Origin: Ruminococcus flavefaciens
GTDB taxonomy: Bacteria; Bacillota_A; Clostridia; Oscillospirales; Ruminococcaceae
Length of the DNA stretch: 31,152 bases
Direction of reading: 5' to 3'
Assembly (NCBI GenBank): GCA_004556875.1
Contig: SFFP01000027.1
Location: 1-31,152, forward strand
The notes beneath the pieces are model-generated. The model searched no databases. It was not told the DNA's origin and worked only from the letters and a program-made list of their open reading frames with translations. Shown here piece by piece: positions 30,311 to 31,152 of the stretch. Position numbers and translations under genes: made by a program. Numbering within the stretch: position 1 is the first letter of the stretch; every line of letters begins with the position of its first letter.

Positions 30311-31152
30311 TTACATCAGCTCGCAGATGAGATTTGAGAATTCAACAGGATTTTCTATGCTCATGCCCTCGATGAGAAGTGCCTGATCGTAGAGAAGCTT
30401 TGCGTATTTGCCGAGCTTGTCCTTGTCACCGCTGTCACTGAGTGATTTAAGCTTGCCGAATATCTCGTGGTCAGGATTTATTTCGAGAACTCTCTGAGCG
30501 TGAATTTTCTGATCGGTAGGCATAGAGTTGAGTACCTTTTCCATTTCGAGAGATATCTCGCCCTCACTTGTGAGGCATACAGGGTGGGATTTGAGTCTCT
30601 GAGAGAGAGTAACCTTAGTTACCTTGCCGTCAAGAGCGTTTTTAAGCTCATCGAGAAGGTTTGCGCTTTCCTCTTCCTTAGCCTTGAGTTCCTCTTTCTT
30701 TTCAGGAGTTTCAAGACCGAGATCGTCAGCAGATACAGACTTGAATTCCTTGTCCTTATACTTCATAAGTGACTTTACAGCAAATTCGTCGATATTGTCT
30801 GTGAGGTAGAGTATCTCGAAGCCGTTTTCCTTGACAAGCTCAGTCTGTGGGAGCTGTTCGATACGTGCGGCACTTTCGCCTGTAGCGTAGTAGATATACT
30901 TCTGATCCTCGCGCATACCTGTAACGTATTCGTCAAGAGTTACAAGCTTCTGTTCGTTTGAAGATGTGAACATCAGCAGATCCTGAAGCTTTTCCTTGTT
31001 TACGCCAAAATCACTGTAGATGCCGTATTTGATCTGTAAGCCGAAAGCCTTCCAGAACTCTTCATACTTCTCACGCTCGTTCTTGAGCATTTTTTTAAGC
31101 TCATTGCTGATAGTCTTTTCGATGCTCTTTGCGATAGCTTTGAGCTGTCTGT
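30311..31152 (-). CDS. htpG: Chaperone HtpG (Hsp90), C-terminal part
   Basis: ATP-dependent Hsp90 chaperone. Only the middle-domain end and the C-terminal dimerisation domain are in the window; the frame stays open to the right edge, so the 5' part (ATPase domain) is outside. The ATG at 31090 is internal, because family sequence (QLKAIAKSIEKTISNELKK) continues before it. Characteristic stretches are YEEFWKAFGLQIKYGIYSD, KYIYYATGES and EILYLTDNIDEF, with the C-terminal NPDHEIFGKL. Convergent with the plus-strand series and separated from it by the strong terminator. Confidence 0.93.
   Translation of the reverse strand, partial: RQLKAIAKSIEKTISNELKKMLKNEREKYEEFWKAFGLQIKYGIYSDFGVNKEKLQDLLMFTSSNEQKLVTLDEYVTGMREDQKYIYYATGESAARIEQLPQTELVKENGFEILYLTDNIDEFAVKSLMKYKDKEFKSVSADDLGLETPEKKEELKAKEEESANLLDELKNALDGKVTKVTLSQRLKSHPVCLTSEGEISLEMEKVLNSMPTDQKIHAQRVLEINPDHEIFGKLKSLSDSGDKDKLGKYAKLLYDQALLIEGMSIENPVEFSNLICELM

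Noticed and set aside
1..31152. CRISPR arrays, tRNA or rRNA genes, integrases, transposases, prophage genes
   Set aside because: None seen; the only repeats are the 58-bp promoter duplication, the atpE duplication and the palindromic element.

Overview
The window looks like chromosomal DNA of a moderate-GC Gram-positive anaerobe of the Ruminococcus/Oscillospiraceae type. The reasons are strong AGGAGG ribosome sites, near-consensus TTGACA-N17-TATAAT promoters, a spoIID-type gene, and Clostridia-like gene neighbourhoods (DUF1385-prmC, recA-recX-rimO-pgsA). The genus is inferred from protein style; no search was possible. No rRNA, tRNA, CRISPR array, integrase or transposase was seen.

Left part, minus strand (60-10090): a truncated gpmI remnant with its own promoter, which is duplicated; the secD-secF translocase operon with promoter, leader hairpin and terminator; then a complete-looking F1Fo ATP synthase operon, read atpB, atpE (two damaged tandem copies), atpF, an in-frame atpH-atpA fusion, atpG, a palindromic repeat element, atpD, atpC. 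The operon starts from a strong promoter, followed by a structured leader with a terminator-like hairpin.

Middle part, minus strand (10150-18134): an exopolysaccharide/cell-surface glycan operon from a perfect consensus promoter. It holds an initiating sugar-phosphate transferase, manC, gmd, a 55-residue DivIVA-like mini-protein, an unknown 169-residue protein, two GT4 glycosyltransferases, rmd, and a small coiled-coil protein. ManC, Gmd and Rmd together point to GDP-D-rhamnose as a donor sugar. Upstream lies spoIID (18194-19216).

Right part, plus strand (19286-30290): from another perfect promoter, a tightly packed series: citrate synthase, a lipoprotein with DxDxDG repeats, an OmpR-type response regulator, a histidine kinase broken at its second membrane helix, DUF1385/YqhQ, prmC, recA, recX, rimO, pgsA and a DtxR/MntR-like regulator that lacks the metal ligands. 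A 14-bp bidirectional terminator separates it from the 3' part of htpG, which runs off the right edge on the minus strand.

The most interesting point is the ATP synthase. A delta-alpha fusion conflicts with the usual 1:3 delta:alpha stoichiometry, and in the same operon both c-subunit copies lack an intact 5' end. Three genes in 31 kb (gpmI, atpE, the sensor kinase) show internal deletions or frameshifts, so assembly error must be excluded before biology is read into them.
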